Source of the DNA: Schistosoma haematobium
Taxonomy: Eukaryota > Platyhelminthes > Trematoda > Strigeidida > Schistosomatidae
Assembly (NCBI RefSeq): GCF_000699445.3
Contig: NC_067199.1
Coordinates: 28,728,402 to 28,792,401 of the forward strand
Length of the DNA stretch: 64,000 bases
Reading direction: 5' to 3'
A program made the translations under genes and the position numbers. Positions 1 to 11,297 of the stretch are shown in pieces. Each line of letters begins with the position of its first letter. The stretch's first letter is position 1. The notes under the pieces are model-generated. The model was not told the DNA's origin and searched no databases. It was given only the letters and a program-made list of their open reading frames with translations.

Positions 1-172
1 AGCAATAATGGGATTAATAGCATTTTTCAATGTCCTGAAGGAATGTTTTGCCTGACCATTAGCACAATGATGCCTTGAAACAGTGAACAGATGTCTACAC
101 CCTATACTATTGAACCAGGTAGTGACTGTGTCTGCAGCGAAATGAGACCCATTATCAGTCACTAATACCATA
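1..172 (-). mobile_element. Gypsy integrase fragment, decayed
   Basis: Read on the minus strand this segment aligns with the integrase core of the gypsy element at 10310-10480: the same order of words around the 'VTDNGSHFAADAV' region is recognisable, with many substitutions and stops. It ends abruptly near 172, where Penelope-like sequence begins. It is a relic, probably of the same family as the 10-13 kb copy. It continues off the left edge. Confidence 0.6.
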
Positions 173-985
173 AAGTATCATCCATACATCTCTTAGATAA
201 ATGAAATCTCTCAATTATCGGTCGAAGTACTGTATTTTCTAGATTATCCATGAAAAAATCAGCCAAGAGGGCAGGGAGATAATGGTGAACCCATTGCGAT
301 TTCATCGGTTTGTCCATACAAACGATCAATAAACCTGAATCGCACATTGAGGATACATCGTAGAGATAGCTCTTCTAGATAATGTTTTAGGGTACTAATA
401 TCAATGTTGTTATTTCAATATCGTCACATAAAAATCACATGGTTTCTGTGAGTGGAACATTTGTAAAGAGAGAAGTGCCATACAATGAGACCATTCACAA
501 TGATATTTCTGAATCGACAAAATCAAACGAATCATGAGCGTTGTATCTATTGATGTGATTTCTCACGGGTTGTAGAATTTCAGCAAACCATTTAGCAAAC
601 AAATGATACAGAGAGTTATTCATATCAAGTATAGAACATAGGGAGATGTTCTTCTTCTGAACTTTTGGGAGTTCATATATTCCTAGTATAGTGGAACATG
701 ATGGTCTAAGACGTTCATAGAGGTCACAATTGATAATAAAGTCATCCTCCATCTCCCTTATGATTTTAGTTAACATCTGTTCCATCTTCTCAATCGCATC
801 TTAGAGAATTTGACAGCATCAGATACTATCAAGGATAGTTTAGTGACATAATGTTGAACATCTATAAGGACAGTTCCTTCAACCTTATCTGGGTAACACT
901 GCACTAAATCCTGATTTTTCAGAAAATGAAATAATTGAGACCTATGTTCTTTTGCGGGTAGTCGTCTAGTTATAAGCATCGTGAT
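173..985 (-). mobile_element. Penelope-like element reverse transcriptase fragment
   Basis: Three broken minus-strand reading stretches together read as a Penelope-like RT. The segment 979-770 holds the N-terminal part ending in words such as 'DKVEGTVLIDVQHYVTKLSL'. The segment 785-495 holds 'LRPSCSTILGIYELPKVQKK' and 'HLFAKWFAEILQPVRNHI', typical of PLE RT motifs 1-3. The segment 347-173 holds 'LLADFFMDNLENT' and a decayed 'YVDD' box ('CMDDT'). Frames change between segments, so the copy is dead. No GIY-YIG endonuclease is seen; the copy stops at the junction with gypsy sequence at about 172. Confidence 0.75.
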
Positions 986-1435
986 TACATATTGAGTTCA
1001 TTATTGATAGTTGACGTACTGAGAAACTGAGGGCCAATTAATAATTCATGTAAGTGAATAGTCGACAATATTATACACAACTGCATTTGGTATTTCGAAT
1101 CTTGAATCACTTTATGATGCAATCTTTTCTATCCTTCTATAGACATATATTTGCCATATAACTATAAATACGAATGTCTAGTTTGAGCAAACGATTGAGT
1201 GGAAAAGAAATTTTATTTTGTTAAATCATTTTTATATGTGATTTCTTTCAATCTTATTGATTTCTACGTCTGATTCACTAGGTGTGACTGTTTATAATTG
1301 TATTGAATGAGGTATTATCTAGTGTTATTCTGGTTTCCTATTCTTCGTCGTGAATCCTGGTTCTGATGTAGCGTGGCTAGTTATATTATTGTAGAAAACA
1401 TGAGAGAGAAAAGAATATTTTAAACAATCCGTTAT
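986..1435. other. Unassigned AT-rich DNA
   Basis: No coding frame, splice-bounded exon or recognisable repeat was found between the Penelope-like fragment and the hammerhead-type element. Confidence 0.5.
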
Positions 1436-1437
1436 AT

Positions 1438-1675
1438 CAGAAAGTTGGATGGTGACTAGCAGTGCCATCTAGGACGAGTCTCAAATAGGACGAAATACTC
1501 GTCTTGGATTTCACTGCTAACCACCATCCACCTCTGCTTATAATGCTTGTGACGTAAGGCAATATCGAAGCGATTCTCAGAGGATGCACGCATGTCAATA
1601 AGAGACTGATCAAGTGCAATCCTAAAGTACAATGCATAGATTCAAATAAACAATCCAAACTGAATTAATAATGAA
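1438..1675 (+). mobile_element. SM-alpha-like short element, hammerhead-derived, decayed
   Basis: This is a foldback unit. The left arm (around 1448-1469, 'gatggtgactagcagtgcc') pairs with the right arm (around 1519-1535, 'cactgctaaccaccatcc'). Between them lies a hammerhead-like core with 'GACGAG', a stem II pair around 'TCTCAAATAGGA', 'CGAAAT' and 'TCGTC', but the C3-U4 positions of the CTGANGA box are lost ('AGGACGAG'). The 3' tail (1545-1675) is shared with the copy at 61.96-62.09 kb. It is not expected to cleave. Confidence 0.6.
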
Positions 1676-2929
1676 AATGTGATCAGTTAACACTCAGTGA
1701 AATCAGAGTAGACGTCTCTTGTAGAAATCATTTCATAACATAATATAATCACTTTTATTCATTATAATCAAACATTTCTATCTTAACTCACTAACCAATT
1801 ACTACTTATTTCCATAAGGTATATTACAACGTTTTAGCGATCATTTTGTACTTGATCAACATAATGAATAAACTAGTTACCAGTCTCGTCTTCAATGTTC
1901 GATAAGTGTTCAATTTTCATGCACATTCAGGTGTGAGTGAGTACTCCATACAACATTAAAACTATCACTAGTTTTTATCTCAGACTTTTGGAGTTGTCTG
2001 CAGCTATCTGCTATGAATATGCTAGTGTTGCGCATTACGACATACCGGATGGAAAACACAAACTCGTTGAAATCTAATGCCTGAAATAAAATTTCGATCA
2101 AAATTACATTCCCTACAGAGCACTCCACTCAGTAAATGAACTAAAAGTTACTAGAAAATACTGTATACGTCATAGTTATTGAACACTAAATACGTTAATG
2201 ATAACTTCCATCCATTCGGTCTGTTAACCAAATATGGAAAACGTTCAGTCAACTGAATCGTGAAGGTTTTATTATCAATAAACGGTCTGTAATCTTTGTT
2301 CCACAATATCACTGATGTATTCTAAGGGCACTTCATGATTTGATTTCATTGTTTAACCGCATCGCTACATAAAAATAATATTTCTTCTACCAGTTTCTGG
2401 GTCATAGTCAAACATTTTCGATTTTACAAGTGAAATATCACTCTGCAATACCTTTCTAAAACAAAAGTTGTATTTGTGAAGGTATTACAGGAGACAGATA
2501 AAACACCTCACTTCCATGTTTCATATCTGTTTACCATTAATTGCTGCATATAGTTCCAACTCGAGGGAAATCTATTTAACCACTGCAGTCATTTCAAATT
2601 TAAAGTTTCCACTGTGAAATACTTTCAATATTGCTCGTCAAACATTCAAACTCATTTAAATCCATCGAAACATTGTTTCATTTACATAACCGAGAACACG
2701 AGATCGATCTAATATCGGCATTCACTGTCATTTATTGTACCAATGAAACTTCCAAATTTTGTACAATTCCGTTCACCAAGCATAGGGGAGGTAAATTACA
2801 TTAGTTGTGTTTGCCTACGTTAGTCATCATTTGAAATCGTCTCATATCACAAAACGAAACATGAATTTCAAACATACATCAACTCTTGCTCTGAAACAAC
2901 ACTTAAGGATGTTATTTTTCTCGTTTCAG
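1676..2929. other. Intron or intergenic sequence upstream of the first visible exon
   Basis: No exon can be supported on the plus strand. On the minus strand, 2078-1913 is open after a 'tttcag' acceptor-like site (peptide starting ALDFNEFVFSIRYVV), but no matching upstream exon or phase was found, so it is not called as coding. Confidence 0.4.
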
Positions 2930-3137
2930 GCAGGACGTTTATATTTCGGTGCAAAGTATGAAGTCATCTTTAGTCTGAAATTTAATCCATCTCTTAGTAC
3001 AACCATTGTGAAATATCCAATTCTAGTCGAAATTGTGTGCAAACCCTATGAACGTGGTAGTCCCGTAGTGAATAGCTGCGCAAAACAAAAGTTTTACAAG
3101 TTCAAATCTCATCTGCGTGTTCAACTTGACTACACTT
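2930..3137 (+). CDS. Gene 1, first visible exon
   Basis: The exon begins in phase 0 after 'tttctcgtttcag' and ends one base into a codon at 'tacactt|gtgagt'. The peptide starts AGRLYFGAKYEVIFSLKF, contains two cysteines (VCKP and NSCAK) and ends VQLDY. The alternating hydrophobic pattern suggests beta strands. No family is recognised. The upstream in-frame open sequence before the acceptor is intron, because the splice phases fit only from 2930. Confidence 0.7.
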
Positions 3138-3195
3138 GTGAGTTTTATCGGTGTGTATTTTCCAAATTCATGTTATGATTATAAATCAACACTAC

Positions 3196-3716
3196 TGTTA
3201 TATCCGAGTGGAGATTAAATTACAGTTAACTTCCGAGGACTATTCATGGACTAATATCCTATAAATATTCTTATTGTATAACTATTCAACAATTACATTA
3301 TGTATATTTATATCCCTCTTATGACAAGCTTTATTTTGGCCTATAATTTATTATTGTACGATTTACGGTTCTTAAGTTATGTTCAGTTTATTAACTACTG
3401 CCTCCCACATTCACAGCCACTTTTTGGGCTTATTTGTGTACAAATATTATTTCCTATTTTATGGTACGTTGCGGTCTGTGTGATTGATATATAAACCAAG
3501 TATGCCTGGAATAAACGATCTGCTCTGATTCGGAAGCTGGTATCTTGTTCTGGACTCAAGTGGAAGGGCTCGTAGGACATAGGACCAATAAGGACGCTAA
3601 ACTGCCCACACCGGTTGAACGTCATTGGTTGGCCTAGTGTGAAGATACGTATAAGTCGTATTCGGATTGGTAGATAAGTCGTGTGATAGAAAAGTCAGAC
3701 ATTCAAGGTCATAACA
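3196..3716 (-). mobile_element. Solo LTR, copy 1 (TGTTATGACC family)
   Basis: This is a 521-bp unit in the first visible intron of gene 1. On the minus strand it begins TGTTATGACCTTGAAT and ends GGATATAACA. It is flanked by a perfect 5-bp direct repeat ACTAC (3191-3195 and 3717-3721), the signature of LTR integration. A TATA-like 'GGTTTATATA' lies inside on the same strand. There is no internal region, so it is a solo LTR left by recombination. It is related to the copies at 18895-19363 and 32189-32741. Confidence 0.82.
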
Positions 3717-4307
3717 ACTACCTACCAAGGAATGACTGTATTATGGGAGATAAGTTTACCCTGTACGTCGGATACATTACCTTAAATGGAAAATGCTGTT
3801 AAAATTTCCGCTGTTGTGAAAAAGATTTCAATCTTTGCATTGCATCCGAGTTATCATACTGTCATCAAGTATTCACACACACAAATACAACTTCACAACC
3901 CATCATAATTTACTGAATTTTTCTCATCCTACTGAAACCACAATCATTCTCAAAATGTGAGGTGCTTGTTAATTGCTTTCAGAGAAAAGATGAGTTAGTC
4001 CTCATATAGAGTTATCAATTATTTGGAGCCTTTCCATAATGATATTTCTTCTGATCATACAAAACTGCTAGTAACGTACAATCGCAAACAAAAGAGAAAA
4101 AGAAAAACACTCATCTTCTTGTTGAGAAGTATCAACTAAATATGTTTACACTGTAACTATATGCAATTCTCTTGCACTCCCCTATTAAAATGACATCGAA
4201 TTTCGTCAATCATAACCATAAGGAATATTTGTCATTGGTTACGTATCTACAGTCACATCACATTACTGTGAAAGAATTCTCTATCATTTTATTGATTTTT
4301 GGGATAG

Positions 4308-4571
4308 TTAAAATAATTCTCAATGACTCTGTGATGCGTTATTTACCAACACTGCCTTGTATTGACCTCTTGCATTCAGATCCTTACAACTTACCTCATT
4401 ACGTTGCAATGCGGAACCCTTTGGTACAGTTACCCGACCGTCAAGCAAATACATTTCTAAATGTTGGTGATCTTTTGTTTTATTGTGCACGTGCGTTTAA
4501 TATAAAAGGTTCATTAGATTTGGTGAGACGATGTTTCAAGATTAGTAAATTGCCTGAAAGAATTTGGTTTG
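4308..4571 (+). CDS. Gene 1, second visible exon
   Basis: The exon follows 'tttttgggatag', supplies two bases to the split codon and ends at 'tttg|gtaagt', again one base into a codon. The peptide contains [39 protein letters not shown] and [17 protein letters not shown]. It carries three cysteines and no low-complexity sequence. The function is unknown. The clean phase match to both neighbours is the main support. Confidence 0.7.
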
Positions 4572-4639
4572 GTAAGTAATCATAGACAATCTGTTGTGTT
4601 TTATTATTCAACAGTGGATATTTGAAGTTTAAAACTACA

Positions 4640-5325
4640 TAATTACGTCTGTTACCCCTAGTGTAGGAGCATAGGCCACCCACTAGCATTCTCCATCCAA
4701 CTCTGTCCTGGACAACCCTTCCCAACACTATCTAATTCCTGTTCATTCTATTCATGTCTGCTTCGAACTCGCGACGTAGTGTGTTATTCCGCCTTCCTCT
4801 TTTCCTCTTGCTTTCAGGATTCCCAGTTGGCACTTGCCTCGTGATGCAGTCTGATGATTTCCTCAACGACTGTACTATCCACTTCCATCGTCTTTTCTCC
4901 TGTGTATGTTAAAGCCTACTAATTCAGAGGCTGCAGCAACACTGACTGTTTTCATCTGCATTTGTTGATGTGTATTTGATAGAAGGGTTAGGTCATGTGC
5001 GAAGCACATCCGTGCAACACTTTGCACTATGGTCTGTCTCATCACTTCTGTATGATATTGGCGATCTTCTCAGATACACCATAATGTCGCAGAAGTTTCC
5101 ATAAAGTCCTTCTATCCACACTGTCATATGACTTCTCATAGTCAAGGAAGGTGATGTATGGTGGCGAGCTCCACTCAATTGATCGTTCAACAGTGATCCG
5201 TAGCGAAGCGATTTGAGTTGTGCACGACCGATCCTTACGGAATCCAGTCTGTTGATCTCAAAGTTTGGTGTCTACTGAGTCTTTCATCCGTTTCAGCAAC
5301 ACACTGTTGATAGCTTTTAGTCACC
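4640..5325 (-). mobile_element. RTE-type LINE, 3' fragment (SR2/Perere-3-like)
   Basis: On the minus strand the segment from 5325 towards 4990 reads as the central RT domain of a schistosome RTE element (words LRHYGV, DYEKSYDSVDRRTLWKLL, RKDRSCTTQIA), with stops. After an internal deletion, the segment from about 4900 to 4640 carries the element's C-terminus ([20 protein letters not shown]). It is inserted in the intron after exon 4308-4571, opposite to the gene. The copy is dead. The assignment to SR2/Perere-3 rests on remembered family features. Confidence 0.82.
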
Positions 5326-5329
5326 CGAA

Positions 5330-6401
5330 TCTCAAAGTCAATTGGATGTTTATTAAAGTTATCTTTTATGTCAATTACAAACAATTCCTTTCTCAATTTT
5401 ATAAAACTACAGAAATCCCAATAACAAGTAAACATATGTTTAAATCAATACTGAATATACTCCCAATGCAAACCTATTTCGTTCAACTGTAGTAAACAAG
5501 AACACCAGTCGGCAAACCAAATTCATTACAATATAAAATTATAGAACATCCTAGTAAAATCTGAGAACCACACAATAAATACTTCATTTGCAAAATGACA
5601 ATCAATCGTCTCATACTTGATTGTTTCTTCGTTTCCATACCAAACATTCGCTATTCTTGTTCTCTATTATTCGATCTCAACTTTCTACCACCAGGCATTT
5701 CAATTTCGATTGATGACAAATACTACTTACATCTGTCGACTACAGTAGTCCACACCACAAAACTAAGATTTAGATTAATCGATAAGTATGATGATTTCTT
5801 CAGAATAATCAACCTTTTGATAATCATAGCTTATTACTTTGTAACGGGGGAGTGTCCACTACCACCTCTGTTCGATTCTATTTATTGCCCTATTTTTACC
5901 ACATTCATGATGTGTTAACCTACCTTAGTTAGTTGACACCAGATTGTAAATCAATAGAATAACAATTATCAAAAATGATTATTCATGAATGTATCGACTC
6001 AACATCCGACTCAGTTTACAAGACTTAATGTATAAAACCAAACATTATCATAATGAAGGAAAACAAATGTTTTACATTAAAGGCCGACACCACAAGCTAA
6101 TTATGGCAGAACTTGTACTTGGAAGGAGGATTTATAATTCATTCTCTTCATATTTTACTATTAATTTTACACGACTACTTGAACTGATATATAAGGTCAT
6201 ATAAGAATTTTTGTTCATGTAGCACAAATAAAGTATTTTAATAAGTCATAACTACAAACGTTTAGTATTTTAAAACATCCATTGTACAGATTCATAAAAT
6301 ACATAATTGCAAAGAACTTTGGCTCATCGAAAATTTTGTTTAGGCTTATTTTGACAAAACAATATCAGATATGTTTCGACTGATTTCTTTTCGATTCTCA
6401 G
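5330..6401. other. Intron of gene 1
   Basis: Several long open stretches occur here (for example 5595-5918), but they lack fitting splice sites and are rich in Ile, Leu, Phe and Tyr, as expected from AT-rich noncoding DNA. No repeat was identified. Confidence 0.5.
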
Positions 6402-6671
6402 ATGTCGGACCATCTGTTGAACAGATTATAGCGTACACAAATCCACTTGGCATATTGTTCGGTTTGGGAGCAAATGGTGGAGGTGTAATGATGAGTAAGG
6501 ATATGGGGAAAACATGGATTTCAATCAACCCATTCATGTATCAAAACACTTTAAATACGTCGACTGAAATCATTACAGCTAGTGTCATACCATGGATTTC
6601 ATCAACTGGATCAATTGACAATACACTGTTTGAGTCATTTTGCAAGATGCGAGTGGCTAATCAATGGAATG
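6402..6671 (+). CDS. Gene 1, third visible exon (single Asp-box-like motif)
   Basis: The exon follows 'cgattctcag', takes two bases into the split codon and ends 'aatg|gtaagt'. It encodes about 90 residues including YTNPLGILFGLGANGGG, then SKDMGKTWISI. The latter fits SxDxGxTW, the beta-hairpin Asp-box of BNR/sialidase-like propellers; the Gly-rich stretch just before it also fits a propeller blade. With only one copy, the fold assignment is a suggestion. It joins in phase to the exons on both sides. Confidence 0.72.
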
Positions 6672-7388
6672 GTAAGTAATGTATATTAGTAACCAGATGC
6701 TCAAACGTGTTTTCTGTCATCCCACATGAAATTGTGCATCAAAACCTAAGAGTTTTCAATATTTCTTCAAGATTCATAGTCATGACAATTCCAACCGAAC
6801 ACATAGCTCTTGTGATATGCACTAGATAGCATTAACAATATGTGTGATTTTTATTTCTCATATAGTCGGTTTTTCCATGAGTACATAATTCGTCTTTCAC
6901 ACGGTTGTCGTTAAATAGTAACTTTGTTAATTCCTAATAATGCATAGCTTAATTTTTGTAATTTAATACTCAAATGAAGACGTCAACACTACATTCACAT
7001 GATTTTATTGAGGTGCACACAGATAAACAACAAAATTTTAATCTGAATTGGTTTATTTCTATTGATTGATCCCACCGTTTGCATACTTGTAAGATTTTAC
7101 TCATTGTATACTGGTTTGACTGCGTTCTACTATCTAGTATTGTTTAAATAAGATAGATTATTATAGGAATTATTACAGCAGATAGCCAGATTTCTATGAC
7201 ATACGTGTTTGGTTATACCGTGGATACAACACGCATTCGCGAACACATCGTAGCTTAGTTATAGTTCTGTTATTAACATTCGAAATATGTCTATCAAAAA
7301 TGATACTTGGTTTGAAGTTTGAGAAGTGAGTTTATCAGCTGAATGATCACCGTTTGATCTTGTTTGTTTTTATATACATCTCTTATAG

Positions 7389-7468
7389 TATGCATCAACG
7401 CCATTTATGCAAATGAACTTCTATTGGCAGACTGGACTAACACCTGTCCAAACATCAAGCCTTTTTAA
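7389..7468 (+). CDS. Gene 1, terminal exon
   Basis: The exon follows 'catctcttatag' and provides the two bases needed by the preceding donor. It encodes VCINAIYANELLLADWTNTC and then PNIKPF before TAA at 7466-7468. An overlapping open frame from 7407 to 7601 is in another phase and is not used. The tail has two cysteines and is not a membrane segment. Confidence 0.65.
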
Positions 7469-7609
7469 CCGATCAATCACTTTCAGTTGGAATACAAACT
7501 TTGTTCAAATATTTGTGCCTTTTCAATGTGTCCATTTTATGTTGTGTGCAATAATAGAACATTTAGTTAATTTTCTATTATATTACTTATCTTGCAATTA
7601 ACCGTTTCA

Positions 7610-7615
7610 AATAAA
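7610..7615 (+). terminator. Polyadenylation signal of gene 1
   Basis: A canonical AATAAA lies 142 bases after the stop codon of the terminal exon and is followed by an AT-rich stretch. Confidence 0.6.
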
Positions 7616-7630
7616 GTACATATTAATCAC

Positions 7631-9820
7631 ATTTGCATTATATTCTGACCTAATGAAGAGTGGCTTAAGTAGGAATTCAGCAGACTGTTGGTTGTTATTT
7701 AACTATTTTCTAGTGTAAGAACAGGATTTTTGTAAATTACAGCTTCAGTAATATCTCGAAGTTTAGTTTCAAGAAGTTTGTTAATTTATTTGATAATTAT
7801 ACCATAGCTGGTGACCATCGAGCTATGACCCTTATTTTAGTGAAGGATAAATTAGATTTTCAACACATACTTGAGTCATCTGATGCAACTTGAATATAGT
7901 CAGTAAAATTTGCATACTAGTATTTAAAGAAATAAAACATAAGAATAAAATTAAAGACCTTTCTCTAGGCTAAATCCTTCCTCACACAGATTGATAAAGT
8001 AAAAGGAAGTCAGATATTTCGTTACTACATATCAATCTGTTTTCCAACTGGTATAGCTATACACAAAAAGAAATTAGTGTACGTAACTTGGATTAGTATT
8101 TATCAAAGATCACATCCATTTTAAACAAGTTGTATGATTGCTCTGCGCCCTCTAACTTGGACAAACCACTAGAAATTTATTCCACCAGACTCTTGTATTT
8201 TATTTGCAACACTATTTACTAACGCTCCATAAACACTATTCAGTGTGACAAACTACATTCTATAGTAGAACTACCGATTACAAAAAGTATTATAGCCTAT
8301 ATTTGCAGTTCTTCCTTGGATCTAAGCTCACTCGGTTATTCGCGAGGTGTTTAACTTCCGTTGTATTAACTGATGACATTGTGCATGAACATTATCCTTG
8401 TTTAACATGGTTACTCTCGGCAACATGACATTTTCACTGCTACATTCTTCATTTGACCGATGAAAGAACCTCGATTTATTTCATGGTGAAAATACTGCTA
8501 CTGTATATTGCGCCCAACATGATCTCTAAAGTTTTGCAACTACCCAATGTTGTAGTTGTTACATCTGTGCACACTATATTGAAGCGTTCATAACAATCAG
8601 TGTTCACGAGGAACTGACTCACTAAAGAATTTAAATTTAATACCTTGTGCAACATGTTTTGCTTTATAGGCAGTTAAATTGCAAGGCTAATCTTTTAAAA
8701 TATGCTTTTATCTCTATCCAAGTAACTGATATTTATATAGCATATCTATCTGATGCATCAGGCTATCTGCCAAAAATTACTTTATTGGTAGCCACTATTG
8801 ACAGAAAACTGTGATAAATTATGTTGCAAGTATCAAACTAAAATGTAGTACCTAATAGATTACTTCCTGGCACAGAATAAACTATCGACAAGTTTTACAA
8901 AACCAAAACACCCGGTACACCAAAATTAAAGTAAATCGTAAAATGACTATTACAGAAGTATTTTAATTCACATCATGCACTAAATAACTTTTAGAACTCC
9001 TAGCATAGTTACACTGTCAAGATATTCTTTCTACTGATAATGTAACAACTTACATTCAGATCAATAAAAGCAATCCAAATGAAATGGATTACATACGTTA
9101 CTCGTTTTGAGATTTCAGTTGTCCAATCCACTTCACAACTCTCTATGACTACATGCTGATAATTTAGCTGAGATTTATCTCGGTTTTTTGAATTAAGGTC
9201 TTTTGCCGTTGATATTTGAAGTTTATTTTTGCAAATGTTTTGCTAGTTCAGTATGGAATTATTAAAAGTGTATGGTATAGTTTCTTTATAAGTCACGTTT
9301 TTTGTACTAATGTTGACTTAAATCTATATTCAGAATAAGGTTATAAGCCGTTCACTAAGTAAGTAGTAGTCTAATTTTATTCATCTTTAGTTATTGTGTT
9401 GAACGCTTGATAACTAGTAATCCTCAGGTTTTGTTCAACTATGGTTGTTTTTTATTTGGTTTGTCTCTTTGATTCGCTTGAAATACAATAAACTTCAACA
9501 CTATCCATCTTTACTTCTGGTTTTAAATCATGGACAATATTTAAAGCGAATGTGTTCAAGTCATCTATGGATACTATCGTATTTCGGTTAGGTGTATCTA
9601 CTATGAGATTATTTATTATGATAAGATTTATTTAATATTCCGCATTGGAACATACAATTAAATCAGCTTTCTAGATTCCTGTGGTGATGATGAACTGGAT
9701 ACTACGTTTTATTGAGTTGAAAGTTGAAGTGTAGATTTGTATGATTATCAATCGTTTTCCCTCTAATTATCCCAATTCTTAAAATCCAGACCTTGCAATT
9801 TTCAGAACAAACGACATGAT
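7631..9820. other. Intergenic stretch without recognised features
   Basis: About 2.2 kb of AT-rich DNA between the end of gene 1 and the gypsy relic. I found no exon with paired splice signals, no LTR with target duplications and no RNA gene. The 3' end and 3' LTR expected for the minus-strand gypsy copy were not found here. Confidence 0.5.
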
Positions 9821-9983
9821 ATGACAACTACTTTCTTCGTCAACCTTAGTGTTACAGGAAATGTGCACCAACGTCCGCCACAGCTTAAATTGGAGTCTAG
9901 GTGTTTGCAATCAATCGTTCGTCTTCTTCTCAAATTCATCCTGAGTCTGTGTGACATTGTGTTGGAAAAGATTTCTGTATTAT

Positions 9984-10495
9984 CTAGAATGTGCTCATTA
10001 GCATTAGAATTAACAACGGAAATTGTATTTGATCAACATTTCGATTGTGTGTACTTAAGTCATTGATGTCTATGATTCGCGCCATCGATTTTCCGACATT
10101 CTTCAGAACAATACCCGTAGATGGTCGAAGATCATTTCCCCGATAGTATGTAACTTCTGCCGACTCCAGACATCTCATATTCAACCGAAGGATTCTTCCT
10201 TTCAGTAGCTTCGCTGGAGTCTCCTTCGTCACCGAATGTCTGGCATTTCTATATTGCAATAGAAAGGTATCTCTCCCTTCTCCAGCTCATTTAATGTTGA
10301 GGTGGCTATAGAATCAATAGCAGTCTCTAATGTCCTGACAAAATTCTCTGCCTGGCCATTAGAACACGGATGTCTGGGAGCAGTAAACAGATGTTTGCAC
10401 CATATACCGTTCAACCAGGTATTGACTGCATCTGCAGCAAAATGAGAGCCATTATCAGTCACTAACACCATAGGAACCTCTTCTCGACTAAACAC
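9984..10495 (-). pseudogene. Gypsy integrase core and C-terminus, broken
   Basis: The segment 10495-10259 includes MVLVTDNGSHFAAD and APRHPCSNGQAENFVRTL, the second Asp and the Glu region of the DDE core. The first Asp region (DSFSK) lies just upstream in another frame, near 10580-10540. The 10259-9984 part carries TKETPAKLLKGRILRLNMR and a conserved tail (KNVGKSMARIIDINDLSTHN). At least one frame change separates the two parts. The HHCC zinc-binding segment is missing. Confidence 0.8.
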
Positions 10496-10577
10496 CTTTC
10501 TTAATGCTTGGATTGTGAAGTCAGAATTTGGTGAAGTTGTAAAAAAACTTCAGGTCACTTTGAAAAAGAATCAATAA

Positions 10578-11297
10578 CTACCAGTGCATAGTATTTGCCA
10601 AGAAACGGACCACAATTGTCTGCCAGGCCTCAGACGATAGTTCATCCCGCTTTGAAAAATAAACAGGAAATCTACATTTCAAATTAGCACTCCAGCCTTT
10701 AGGTATAGCACTGAGCATACTTCCAAAATATCTACGAGTTTCTCCAATGAGATCTGAACGTCTCATTGGTAAAGGTTTCACTAACAAACAGTCTGAAGTA
10801 TTAACAGGTCTATTTTGTAATGACTGTCGAGAAATGTAGTCAACATGTTGAAATTGTTTGGCACTTCCGTGCTGAACCGCATAGTCGTATGCACTCAAAG
10901 CAATACTCCATCGTTGAAACATAGCAGCTGAGGAACGTGCTAAGAATTTTTCAGCATGGTAAATAAACTTTAAAGCTTCATGATCAGTAACAATAGTGAA
11001 TTTCTTTCCGAATAAATATTTATAAAGTCTTTTAACAGCCCAAAACACCGCTAGTGCTTCTCGTTGAGTCTGTGAATAACCTTGTTCAGTAACAGTGAGT
11101 TTGCGTGAAATACAAATAACTGGTCTACCTCCCTGTTCCAAAACTGCACCAATTCCCACAGGTGGTGCATCAGTAATAAGCACAGAATGTACACTAGAGG
11201 AGTACGTTCGAAGAACAGCATCACTTTGAAGAAACTTTAGTAGATTCTGTAAGCATGACTCTTGTTCCTCACTCCATTTGAATGAATCGGATGTCAA
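10578..11297 (-). pseudogene. Gypsy RNase H domain
   Basis: The 239-codon stretch carries 'ITDAPPVGIGAVLEQ' (normally TDAS.. at the first catalytic Asp), SQTQREALAVFWAVKRLYKY with the catalytic Glu, and VTDHEALKFI with a catalytic Asp. At its end it runs from KRDELSS directly into integrase-core sequence in the wrong frame, marking an internal deletion of the zinc-binding part of integrase. Confidence 0.85.

Larger units (their letters stand above)
2930..7468 (+). other. Gene 1 (3' part): four-exon chain of an unidentified protein
   Basis: Four plus-strand exons (2930-3137, 4308-4571, 6402-6671, 7389-7468) are flanked by AG acceptors and GTGAGT or GTAAGT donors. Their phases agree at every junction: each internal donor leaves one codon base and each next acceptor supplies two. 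The chain ends in a TAA stop, with AATAAA at 7610-7615. About 270 residues are visible; the 5' end lies left of the window or was not recognised. I do not recognise the protein. The third exon holds 'SKDMGKTW', a match to the Asp-box pattern SxDxGxTW found in sialidase and VPS10-type beta-propellers, but one copy is weak evidence. No signal peptide or membrane segment is evident in these exons. Confidence 0.75.

Noticed and set aside
5595..5918. 107-codon ORF as a gene 1 exon
   Set aside because: No acceptor or donor in the phase required between 4571 and 6402; composition is as expected of an AT-rich intron.
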